From DASXKD01 sp963734725 (lineage in GTDB: Bacteria > Actinomycetota > Actinomycetes > Streptosporangiales > Streptosporangiaceae), in contig CAVTIX010000020.1 in NCBI GenBank assembly GCA_963734725.1, forward strand, positions 62,001 through 126,000: DNA of 64,000 nt, in the 5' to 3' direction. Of the stretch, positions 52,147-59,404 are shown in pieces. The notes beneath the pieces are model-generated. The model made no database searches. It was not told the origin of the DNA and worked only from the letters and a program-made list of their open reading frames with translations. Both the position numbers and the translations under genes were made by a program. Position 1 is the first letter of the stretch, and each line of letters starts with the position of its first letter.

Positions 52147-53625
52147 GTGACCGTACTTGACAGCCGTACCAAGCCCACCGAGGCCGAGCAGCGCCCCGCG
52201 GCCGCCGTCGACGGGCAGCCGACATCGGCGACGATGACCCGGGACCCGGAGGCCCGCCTGGCGGCGCTGTTCGACCCCGGAACGGTGCGGCTGCTTACCC
52301 CGCACGACGACAGCGGCGCGCTGGCCGCCTGCGGGCAGATCGACGGCATGCTTGCAGTCAGCTTCGCAAGTGACCCCAAGGTCCAGGGCGGCGCCATGAG
52401 CACTGCGGGCTGCGCGGCGATCGTGGCCGCCTACGAGGAGGCCATCGCCCAGGGCGCGCCGGTGATCGGGCTGTGGCACTCGGGCGGCGCGCGGCTGCGT
52501 GAGGGCGTGGAGAGCCTGCACGCGGTCGGCACCGTGTTCGCCGCGATGACCCGGGCCTCGGGCCTGGTCCCGCAGATCTCCGTGGTGCTCGGCGCCGCAG
52601 CGGGCGGCGCCGCCTACGGTCCGGCGCTGACCGACGTGGTCATCCTGTCCGAGCATGGCCGGATCTTCGTCACCGGCCCCGACGTGGTGCGTAGCGTCAC
52701 CGGCGAGGACGTGGACATGGCCCGCCTCGGCGGCCCGGAGCCGCATTCCCGCCGCTCCGGCGTGGTGCACGTGGTGGTGCCCACGGATTTTGACGCGATC
52801 GAGCGAGCCAGGGAACTGGCCCTGCTGCTCGGTGATCAGGGGGACATCGACGTGGGCGCCGGGCATCCCGGCGCCGGCCAGGACGGCACGCCTGACCTGG
52901 CCCGGCTCCTGCCCGACTCACCCCGCCGTGCCTACGACGTCAAGCCGGTGATCGGCGCCTTGCTCGACAGCCCGGGCATCGAACTGCACCCGCGGTGGGC
53001 ACCGAACGTGGTCACCCTGCTCGGCCGAATGGCCGGCCGCACCGTCGGCGTGATCGCCAACAATCCGCTGCGGCTCGGCGGCTGCCTGGACTCGACCTCG
53101 GCCGAGAAGGCCGCCAGGTTCGTCCGGATGTGCGACGCGTTCGGCGTGCCGCTGGTGGTGCTGGTCGACGTGCCCGGGTACCTGCCGGGCGTCGGCCAGG
53201 AGTGGGACGGGGTGGTGCGCCGCGGCGCGAAGCTGCTGCACGCCTTCGCCGAGGCCACGGTCCCCCGGATCACGCTGGTCATGCGCAAGGCCTACGGCGG
53301 CGCGTACATCGCGATGAACTCCCGCGCGCTGGGCGCCACGAAGGTGTTCGCCTGGCCGGGCGCCGAGATCGCGGTGATGGGCCCGGTGGCCGCGATCCGC
53401 ATCCTGCACCGCCGCACCCTCGCCGACGTGCCGCCGGAAAAACTCCACGAGGTCGAGGCGGGCCTCGCCGCCGAGCACCAGCGGGAGGCCGGCGGCCTGG
53501 ACCGGGCCCACGCGCTGGGCGTGGTAGACGAGGTCATCGAGCCGTCCAAGACCAAGGGAGCGATCATCCAGGCCATCGCGGATGCGCCGCAGCGCCGCGG
53601 TCACCACGGCAACATCCCGCTGTGA
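52147..53625 (+). CDS. accD: acyl-CoA carboxylase carboxyltransferase (beta) subunit
   Basis: A 492-residue carboxyltransferase of the acetyl/propionyl-CoA type with N- and C-terminal crotonase-like halves. PVIGLWHSGGARLREGVESL and VLGAAAGGAAYGPALTDVVI form the first oxyanion hole; VPGYLPGVGQEWDGVVRRGA and KAYGGAYIAMNSRALGATKV form the second. It transfers carboxyl from biotin to acyl-CoA, producing malonyl-CoA for this fab operon. GTG 52147 has AAGGAGG upstream. The biotin-carrying alpha chain is not in the window. Confidence 0.9.
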   Translation: MTVLDSRTKPTEAEQRPAAAVDGQPTSATMTRDPEARLAALFDPGTVRLLTPHDDSGALAACGQIDGMLAVSFASDPKVQGGAMSTAGCAAIVAAYEEAIAQGAPVIGLWHSGGARLREGVESLHAVGTVFAAMTRASGLVPQISVVLGAAAGGAAYGPALTDVVILSEHGRIFVTGPDVVRSVTGEDVDMARLGGPEPHSRRSGVVHVVVPTDFDAIERARELALLLGDQGDIDVGAGHPGAGQDGTPDLARLLPDSPRRAYDVKPVIGALLDSPGIELHPRWAPNVVTLLGRMAGRTVGVIANNPLRLGGCLDSTSAEKAARFVRMCDAFGVPLVVLVDVPGYLPGVGQEWDGVVRRGAKLLHAFAEATVPRITLVMRKAYGGAYIAMNSRALGATKVFAWPGAEIAVMGPVAAIRILHRRTLADVPPEKLHEVEAGLAAEHQREAGGLDRAHALGVVDEVIEPSKTKGAIIQAIADAPQRRGHHGNIPL

Positions 53626-53648
53626 CAGCGCCTCGCCGATACTACGGC

Positions 53649-53663
53649 ATCGGATAATCCGAT
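53649..53663. promoter_or_regulatory. perfect dyad immediately before the amidotransferase start
   Basis: ATCGGAT-A-ATCCGAT is a perfect 15-bp palindrome with one central base, 3 bp upstream of the GTG at 53667. No ribosome site of usual strength is seen between it and the start. A dimeric repressor could bind it, or it could be a small hairpin at the 5' end of a near-leaderless mRNA. No regulator gene is adjacent. Confidence 0.6.
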
Positions 53664-53666
53664 ATC

Positions 53667-54359
53667 GTGGTAGATGAGGGTGATTCCGGGCGGCTGTTGG
53701 TGGTCGAGCACGGCCGCCACGCCCCCGCCGGGCTGCTCGCCGACTGGGCCGCGACTCGGTCGCTGCGCATCCAGACCGTCGCGCTGCACGCCGGGACGCC
53801 ACTGCCAGCCGAGCCGGACTTCGCTGCGGCGGTCGTCCTTGGGTCTGAGCTGACCGCCTACGACGATACGCTGCCCTGGCTCGCCGCGGAGCTTGCCTTC
53901 ATCGAGCGCTCGCTCGCCGCGTCCGTGCCGGTGCTCGGCATCTGCTTCGGCGCCCAGGCGCTCGCCCGCGTCCTCGGCGCCCGGCTGTACCGGCTCGCCG
54001 AGCCGGAGATCGGCTGGGCGCAGGTGGCGAGCCGGTCCCCCGGCCTGCCGGAGGGGCCGTGGCTGTCGTGGCATCGCGACGCCTTTGATCTGCCGCCCGG
54101 CGCGGCGGAGATCGCCGCCAACTCCGTCTGCGTGCAGGGGTTCTCCTACGGCCCGCACGCCGGCGTGCAGTTCCACCCGGAGGCGACCCAGGCGATCGCC
54201 GCGTCGTGGGTGCAGCTGATCACGGCGCCGCTGGGCGAGGAAGTGACCGGGCCGTTGTTCCGCGCCGCGGACGGCGCCTGGCAGCGGGCGGCCGGGCACG
54301 CGCCCGCGCTGTTCTCCGCCTGGCTGGATGGCGGCCTGACCGGCCAGAAAAGGGGTTGA
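53667..54359 (+). CDS. class I glutamine amidotransferase
   Basis: A 230-residue type 1 glutamine amidotransferase. The nucleophile is in VPVLGICFGAQALARVLGA (Gly-Ile-Cys-Phe-Gly), and the catalytic His/Glu pair in HAGVQFHPEATQAIAAS. It hydrolyses glutamine or a gamma-glutamyl compound. No synthase partner is next to it, so it may be a gamma-glutamyl-type hydrolase like PuuD-related enzymes. The palindrome directly before the GTG start suggests local control. Confidence 0.82.
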   Translation: MVDEGDSGRLLVVEHGRHAPAGLLADWAATRSLRIQTVALHAGTPLPAEPDFAAAVVLGSELTAYDDTLPWLAAELAFIERSLAASVPVLGICFGAQALARVLGARLYRLAEPEIGWAQVASRSPGLPEGPWLSWHRDAFDLPPGAAEIAANSVCVQGFSYGPHAGVQFHPEATQAIAASWVQLITAPLGEEVTGPLFRAADGAWQRAAGHAPALFSAWLDGGLTGQKRG

Positions 54360-54387
54360 CCCGGATCATAACGGGTTGACCGGATCA
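54353..54387. repeat. direct repeat, 20-bp period, before the GNAT gene
   Basis: GGGTTGAC followed by C0-1 GGATCA occurs at 54353-54368 and again at 54373-54387, so the two copies start exactly 20 bp apart. The first overlaps the stop of the amidotransferase gene; the second ends 13 bp before the GNAT start. A spacing of two helical turns is that of operators read by a protein dimer or tandem dimers. The bound protein is unknown. Confidence 0.7.
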
Positions 54388-54400
54388 CAGAGTCGGCGCC

Positions 54401-55189
54401 GTGGATGACCCCGAAGCCTTGCTGGCCGTGTTCGATGAGCAGGCGCGCACGGAATCGCCCCGCCCGCCTGCGGGCGTCTGGTACGAACACGATGGGCCGC
54501 TGCTGCGCGTGGTCGGCGAGGAGCGCGGGTTCATCGGCTCTCCCCGGGACACCGGCGCCCGTGGCGCTGAACTCGACCGGCTGATCGCCCGGCAGCGCGA
54601 CTACTTCGCCGCTCGTGGGGAGGCGGTCGAATGGAAGACCTACGACTACGACGAGCCAGCCGACCTCCCCGCCCGGCTGCGGGCCGCGGGCTTTGTGCCG
54701 GAGGAAACCGAGACCGTGGTCGTCGCGCTTGCCGCGGACATCGCCGCGGCGCCGGTGCTCCCGCCCGGCGTGGTCCTGCGGCAGGTCACCACCGATGCGG
54801 ACATGCGCCGGATCGCTGCCATGGAATCCCGGGTCTGGGACGAGGACCGGAGCTGGACCGGCGAGCACCTGATCCGGGAGCTGGCCGCCACTCCCGGCGA
54901 CCTCATCGTCCTGACCGCCGAGGCTGGGTCAGTGGTGGTCTCCGCCGGATGGCTCAGGTTCCAGCCGGGGACGCAGTTTGCCGGGCTGTGGGGCGGCGGG
55001 ACCCTGAGCGAGTGGCGCGGCCACGGCATCTACCGGGCGCTGGTCGCCCGGCGTGCCCAGCTCGCCGCGGCCCGGGGTTTCCGCTACCTGCAGGTGGACG
55101 CCTCCAGCAACAGCGCGCCGATCCTCCGCCGCCTGGGATTCCAGCCCATCGCCACGACAACCCCCTACGTCTGGACCCCGCCCTCCTGA
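54401..55189 (+). CDS. GNAT family N-acetyltransferase
   Basis: A 262-residue acetyltransferase from GTG 54401. The C-terminal half carries the GNAT fold: LWGGGTLSEWRGHGIYRALV has the acetyl-CoA pyrophosphate loop (Arg-Gly-His-Gly variant) and FRYLQVDASSNSAPILRRLG the late strand and helix. The N-terminal 110 residues form a second, degenerate GNAT-like or mixed domain (YDYDEPADLPARLRAAGF). Substrate unknown. It follows the amidotransferase gene after 41 bp, with a 20-bp-spaced direct repeat in the gap. Confidence 0.8.
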   Translation: MDDPEALLAVFDEQARTESPRPPAGVWYEHDGPLLRVVGEERGFIGSPRDTGARGAELDRLIARQRDYFAARGEAVEWKTYDYDEPADLPARLRAAGFVPEETETVVVALAADIAAAPVLPPGVVLRQVTTDADMRRIAAMESRVWDEDRSWTGEHLIRELAATPGDLIVLTAEAGSVVVSAGWLRFQPGTQFAGLWGGGTLSEWRGHGIYRALVARRAQLAAARGFRYLQVDASSNSAPILRRLGFQPIATTTPYVWTPPS

Positions 55190-55226
55190 CCGCCCGGCCC
55201 TAGCCAATTGCGCCGAGAGGTCGTCC

Positions 55227-55274
55227 GGTGGGTTGCCTGGGCGCGGACAGAACTCCGCGCCCGGGCAACCCACC
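55227..55274. repeat. 48-bp palindromic repeat, copy 1
   Basis: Two 20-bp arms with a single mismatch (starting GGTGGGTTGCC and ending GGCAACCCACC) enclose the loop ACAGAACT. The RNA or single-stranded DNA would form a very stable hairpin. A related copy in inverted orientation lies at 55801-55848. The VOC gene lies between the copies. It resembles REP-type intergenic repeats; it may also end transcription of the GNAT gene. Confidence 0.8.
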
Positions 55275-55340
55275 GCCCGCCCCATGAGGGTGACCGCCGA
55301 CGCCAACGCTTACGTCAGCGTCACGTCCGGTACGTCTGCG

Positions 55341-55712
55341 TCAGCTCCAGGGCGGGAGTTCCTGGAGGGACCAGGTGTTGCCGTCGGGGTCGGCGAAGAA
55401 CACGAACTTGCCCCACGGCTGCATGTCAACATCGCTGGCCTCGACCCCGCGTTCCACGAGCTGCTTGCGGGCAGCCTCGACGTCGCCAACCACGATCTGA
55501 ACGCCCTTCTGCGACCCGGGCGGCATCTCAGTGATCCCAGTGCCCATCACCACCGAGCACGCCGACCCGGGCGGAGTGAGCTGCACGAACCGCAGGCCCT
55601 CGTTCACCTGATGATCGTGGTCGGCGTGGAAGCCCACCTGGTCCACGTAGAAAGCCTTGGCCCGGTCAACATCCGTCACCGGGATAGCCACAAGCTCAAT
55701 CTTCCAGTCCAT
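55341..55712 (-). CDS. VOC family protein (glyoxalase/bleomycin resistance fold)
   Basis: A 123-residue protein with the paired beta-alpha-beta-beta-beta units of the VOC fold: WKIELVAIPVTDVDRAKAFY, GLRFVQLTPPGSACSVVMGT, KGVQIVVGDVEAARKQLVER, KFVFFADPDGNTWSLQELP. The last Glu is the usual metal ligand; other ligands are not certain. Reaction unknown. It is flanked on both sides by copies of a palindromic repeat. Confidence 0.85.
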   Translation of the reverse strand: MDWKIELVAIPVTDVDRAKAFYVDQVGFHADHDHQVNEGLRFVQLTPPGSACSVVMGTGITEMPPGSQKGVQIVVGDVEAARKQLVERGVEASDVDMQPWGKFVFFADPDGNTWSLQELPPWS

Positions 55713-55800
55713 GCCGGCAGCCTACGCAGCAGGTGTGACATTCCGTCGCTGACGCCAACGCGAGCGGTGACGCCGGGCGCTCACCCCCCGCGGGCCGGGC

Positions 55801-55848
55801 GGTGGGTTGCCTGGGCGCGGAGTTCTGTCCGCGCGCAGGTAGCCCTCC
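55801..55848. repeat. 48-bp palindromic repeat, copy 2 (inverted relative to copy 1)
   Basis: The sequence starts with the same GGTGGGTTGCCTGGGCGCGG as copy 1 but its loop is AGTTCTGT, the reverse complement of the copy 1 loop. Aligning it to the reverse complement of copy 1 gives only a few mismatches, mainly in the right arm, so its hairpin is weaker. Sequence similarity extends somewhat beyond the hairpin on the VOC-gene side. Confidence 0.75.
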
Positions 55849-55896
55849 GGCCGGCCTTCCCTCGGGTGCTGATAACCGGCCTGGTATCTGTTGGGT

Positions 55897-56894
55897 GTGG
55901 AGGCAGTTGACGCGTTGCGGGAGATCGCGTTCCAGTTGGAGCGGGCCGCCGAGCCGACCTACCGGGTGCGGGCGTTCCGCCGGGCTGCCCAGGTTGTGAG
56001 CGACCTGCCAGCGGGCGAGCTGGAGCAGCGGGTCCGCGACGGCACCCTGGAGGCCCTTCCCGGCATCGGCAAGGTCACCGCCGAGGTGATCACCCAGGCC
56101 ACGGCCGGGCAGCAGCCCGCCTACCTGGCCCGGGTGCTCGCGGAGGCGGCCCCGCCGGAACCCACCGCGCTGCGGGCGGCGCTGCGCGGCGACTGCCACA
56201 CCCACTCGGACTGGTCGGACGGCGGCAGCCCGCCGGCGGAGATGGCGGCCGCCGCCCGCGATCTCGGGCACGAATGGGTTGCCCTGACCGACCACTCGCC
56301 GCGGCTGACCGTGGCCAGCGGGCTGTCCGCCCAGCGCCTGGAGGAGCAGCTGGAACTGGTCAGCCGGCTCAACGCCGAACTGGCGCCGTTTCGCATCCTG
56401 ACCGGCATCGAAGTGGACATCCTCGACGACGGCGCCCTCGATCAGTCCGACGAGCTGCTCGGCCGGCTGGACGTCGTGGTGGCCAGCGTGCATTCACAGC
56501 TGCGGATGCCATCCGGGCCGATGACCGCCCGGATGATCGCCGCGGTGTCCAGCCCGCACGTGGACGTGCTGGGACATTGCACCGGCCGGCTCATGGCCGG
56601 GCGCGGCCTGCCGAATCGGCGTTCGACGCGCCGCGGGTGTTCGCCGCGTGCCGCGAGCATGGTGTCGCGGTGGAGATCAACTGCCGGCCGGAGCGGCGGG
56701 ATCCCCCGGACAACCTGCTCCGCCTGGCCGCAGAGATGGGCTGCATGTTCGCCATCGACAGCGATGCGCACGCCCCGGGCCAGCTCGACTGGCTGGAATA
56801 TGGCTGCGTGCGCGCGGAGGGCATGGGCATCCCGCCGGAGCGGGTCATCAACACCCGCGGCGCTGCCGGGCTCGCCTCGGCCGCCCGCCACTGA
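55897..56894 (+). pseudogene. PHP/helix-hairpin-helix protein (PolX C-terminal type), one frameshift
   Basis: From GTG 55897 the protein reads HhH LEALPGIGKVTAEVITQATA and PHP motifs ALRGDCHTHSDWSDGGSPPA, EWVALTDHSPRL, LTGIEVDIL and SSPHVDVLGHCTGRLMAG. Near 56605 the frame is lost; the next frame continues PAESAFDAPRVFAACREHGV with the last metal motif MFAIDSDAHAPGQLDWLEYG and ends at TGA 56894. All PHP metal motifs exist if one base is restored. The family cleaves phosphoesters, as in the exonuclease part of bacterial PolX. It is either a recent pseudogene or a sequencing error. Confidence 0.78.
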
Positions 56895-56947
56895 CCGGGT
56901 GCCATCGCGGCCTTCAGCCAGTCACAAGCGCGCCTGGGAATGGGTGA

Positions 56948-57952
56948 TCACCCGCGGGTCGTCGCCGAGCCGGCCCGCTGCCAGGCGCCGAGCACTAGGT
57001 CCCAGAACCCCGCGACTTCGACGGACATCGCCACCAGCGCGTTGTGCTCGCTGGCCGGGGCAGCGAAGTCGGTGACGGTCATGCCCGCCGTCCACTGGCC
57101 CCGCGTTTCCACCTCGACCCGGGCCGGCTCGCAGCCGAACAGGGCGGGCGCGGCGATCAGGGCCAGCGCGCAGACATCGTGCACTGGCTGCCCGGCCGCG
57201 CCGGCGATGCTCCGGTACCCGCGCAGGCCCGGCAGCAACAGCTCGTCGGCCAGCGGGCCCAGGCCGCGCATCCGGTCCTCGGTATCGGCGGTGGCCAGGG
57301 CCTGATGGGTCACGTCGAGGCCGGCCATGGTCACCCGCCAGCCAGCGCCGAAGACGATCGCGGCGGCCTCGGGGTCCCACCAGATGTTGAACTCGGCCGC
57401 CGGGGTGACGTTCCCCCGGCCGGCCGACCCGCCCATGATCACGAAATCGGCAACCTGCGTGACCAGCGGCGGGTGGCGCCGGACCGCCAGCGCGACGTTG
57501 GTCAGCGGTCCCGTCGCGACCAGGGTCAGCTCGCCCGGCGCGGCCGCGATCTGTTCGATGAGAAAGTCCACCGCGTGGGCGTCCACGGGCCGGCCGCGCG
57601 GCGCGGGCAGGATGGCCGCGCCGAGCCCGGACTCGCCGTGCACGCTGCGGGCATCTTCGACGGGACGCAACAGCGGCGCCGGGCTGCCCGCCGCAACCGG
57701 CACATCGCCGTGGCCGAGGAACTCCAGGACCGCCACCGCGTTGTGGGTGGTCCGGTCCAGGCTGACGTTGCCCGCCACCGTGGTGATCCCGCACAGTTCC
57801 AGCCCGGGGTGGCCGCAGCCGAACGCGATCGCGAACGCGTCGTCGATGCCCGGATCGCAGTCGAGTAGGACTTTCCGGGCGCCACGTTCGTCAGCCGGTG
57901 GCGTGGAGCCAGCGGACTGGCGCGCCGTCCGCGGCGCAGCGGAAGGGCTCAA
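56948..57952 (-). CDS. inosine/uridine-preferring nucleoside hydrolase
   Basis: A 334-residue enzyme. The calcium-binding signature is VLLDCDPGIDDAFAIAFG (Asp cluster), with VATGPLTNVALAVRRHPPLV and VIMGGSAGRGNVTPAAEFNI as further active-site stretches and HDVCALALIAAPALF holding the catalytic His/Asp. It cleaves the N-glycosidic bond of nucleosides for salvage. The only available start is TTG 57952, which overlaps the end of the DUF3145 gene by 62 nt; no ATG or GTG precedes the core. Confidence 0.87.
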   Translation of the reverse strand: MSPSAAPRTARQSAGSTPPADERGARKVLLDCDPGIDDAFAIAFGCGHPGLELCGITTVAGNVSLDRTTHNAVAVLEFLGHGDVPVAAGSPAPLLRPVEDARSVHGESGLGAAILPAPRGRPVDAHAVDFLIEQIAAAPGELTLVATGPLTNVALAVRRHPPLVTQVADFVIMGGSAGRGNVTPAAEFNIWWDPEAAAIVFGAGWRVTMAGLDVTHQALATADTEDRMRGLGPLADELLLPGLRGYRSIAGAAGQPVHDVCALALIAAPALFGCEPARVEVETRGQWTAGMTVTDFAAPASEHNALVAMSVEVAGFWDLVLGAWQRAGSATTRG

Positions 57953-58442
57953 GCTCGCAGTCCCAGGGTTCGCCGAGCAGCCGGGACAGTTCCTCCTCCA
58001 GCGCGCCGCCGCCGTCGCGCCCGTCGGCGGAACCGCCGCCGTGAGCCAGCCGGGCGATGCTGGACGGGGCGGCCGCGGCTACCGTCATCGCCTGCCGGAG
58101 CCGGCTCTCCGGCACCAGGACGTCCCCGTTGGCCATGGTGACGGCCGAGAAAACGCCGAGCGCCGGGGTGTAGCTGAACCGCAGGGCGTCACAGCCCGGG
58201 CTGGCTTCCTCGGTGACCTCGAAGCGCAGCCGGTTCCACCCGGCCAGCGCCGACGTGATCTCGCCCGCCATGCCGGCCTGGCCCTCCCAGTCAAGCTCGG
58301 CGCGCAACATCCCTGGAGCGGCCGGCTGGTTTACCCACGGCATGCTCACCGGCACACCAAGAACCCCGGCGACTGCCCACTCCACATGGGGACTGAGCGC
58401 CGGGGGCGCGGAATGGACGTGCAGAACGCCGCGAACGGTCAC
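57891..58442 (-). CDS. DUF3145 domain-containing protein
   Basis: A 183-residue protein opening MTVRGVLHVHSAPPALSPHV and EWAVAGVLGVPVSMPWVNQP, with GWNRLRFEVTEEASPGCDAL and ANGDVLVPESRLRQAMTVAA. This is the actinobacterial DUF3145 family, often near the fab operon; biochemical role unknown. The nucleoside hydrolase start lies inside its 3' end, so the two are coupled. Confidence 0.88.
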   Translation of the reverse strand: MTVRGVLHVHSAPPALSPHVEWAVAGVLGVPVSMPWVNQPAAPGMLRAELDWEGQAGMAGEITSALAGWNRLRFEVTEEASPGCDALRFSYTPALGVFSAVTMANGDVLVPESRLRQAMTVAAAAPSSIARLAHGGGSADGRDGGGALEEELSRLLGEPWDCELEPFRCAADGAPVRWLHATG

Positions 58443-58624
58443 CCTGGCCTCCCTGCGTGCGGACGAGGTGCGTCTTCCCCAACGACCTCGGCACCGCCGC
58501 CACTGGCTCCGGATGCCCGGGCTCGCGACAGGCTGCCGCTAGCACTCCTCTTCGGATTGTGCCTTACAAGCACTGCCTGGCGCTACCTCTTACCGCGTGT
58601 CGCGCGTCGTGATGTAGTTGATCT

Positions 58625-59404
58625 GTGGATGCCAGCGCGGGCACAACGGAAGCATTCCCCGCATTTCTCAGCGAGCGCGACATTGCCGCGCTGCTGTTTG
58701 TCGCCGATATGTACGCCGTGCAACTCGACCAGCTCGCCGCCCTCCTCGGCGTCACCGAGGCCCGCGCCCGGGCGATCACGCTGGGCTGGCGGCGCGCCCG
58801 CTACGCCGAGTCCGCCAGGATCGGCCCGGGCCGCCCCTGGATCTGGCTGACCCGGGCCGGGCTGTCCGCGTGCGGCCTGCCCTACCGGGCCGCCTCGCCG
58901 GCCTTATCGCGGCTGGCGCACCTGCGGGCGGTCACCTCGGTGCGGCTGGCACTCGAAGCGGCCCCCGGGTATGCGAGGGCGGGCGCGTTCTGGCGCGGCG
59001 AGCGCCGGCTGCGCGCAGCCGCGGGCGGCCGCGTCGGATTACGCGAGCACGTCCCCGACGGCGAGGTGCACTGGCCGGACGGCGCCCCGGTCAGCTTCGA
59101 TGGTGAGTGCTGGGCGATCGAGGCCGAGCTGACCCGGAAAACCGTCGCCAGGACCGCCGCCATCATGCAGGAGATCCTCAGCAGGACCGGCGACTACGGC
59201 TGCCCGGCCGGCCAGGCGCGCGTGCCGGGCGCGGCCCCGCGCCATACCCGGGTGGTGTACCTGTGCTCCCCCGCCGCGGGGCCCACGGTGGCCCGGGCCA
59301 GGGCCGCGCTGGGCGAGACCGGCCGCCGGGTCGAGATCCGCAGCCTGCCGCCGGGCGCGGACATGACCGGCCCGGCCGGTGTCACCGGGGAGCGGGCCCG
59401 GTGA
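58625..59404 (+). CDS. replication-relaxation family protein
   Basis: A 259-residue protein from GTG 58625. N-terminal winged-helix region: FLSERDIAALLFVADMYAVQ, LDQLAALLGVTEARARAITL. The middle (EHVPDGEVHWPDGAPVSFDG, ECWAIEAELTRKTVARTAAI) matches the conserved core of the replication-relaxation (Replic_Relax) family, found on actinobacterial plasmids and conjugative elements. It is translationally coupled (GTGA) to a VirD4/TraD-like ATPase, so it may act in DNA processing or relaxase-like steps of transfer. Confidence 0.75.
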   Translation: MDASAGTTEAFPAFLSERDIAALLFVADMYAVQLDQLAALLGVTEARARAITLGWRRARYAESARIGPGRPWIWLTRAGLSACGLPYRAASPALSRLAHLRAVTSVRLALEAAPGYARAGAFWRGERRLRAAAGGRVGLREHVPDGEVHWPDGAPVSFDGECWAIEAELTRKTVARTAAIMQEILSRTGDYGCPAGQARVPGAAPRHTRVVYLCSPAAGPTVARARAALGETGRRVEIRSLPPGADMTGPAGVTGERAR

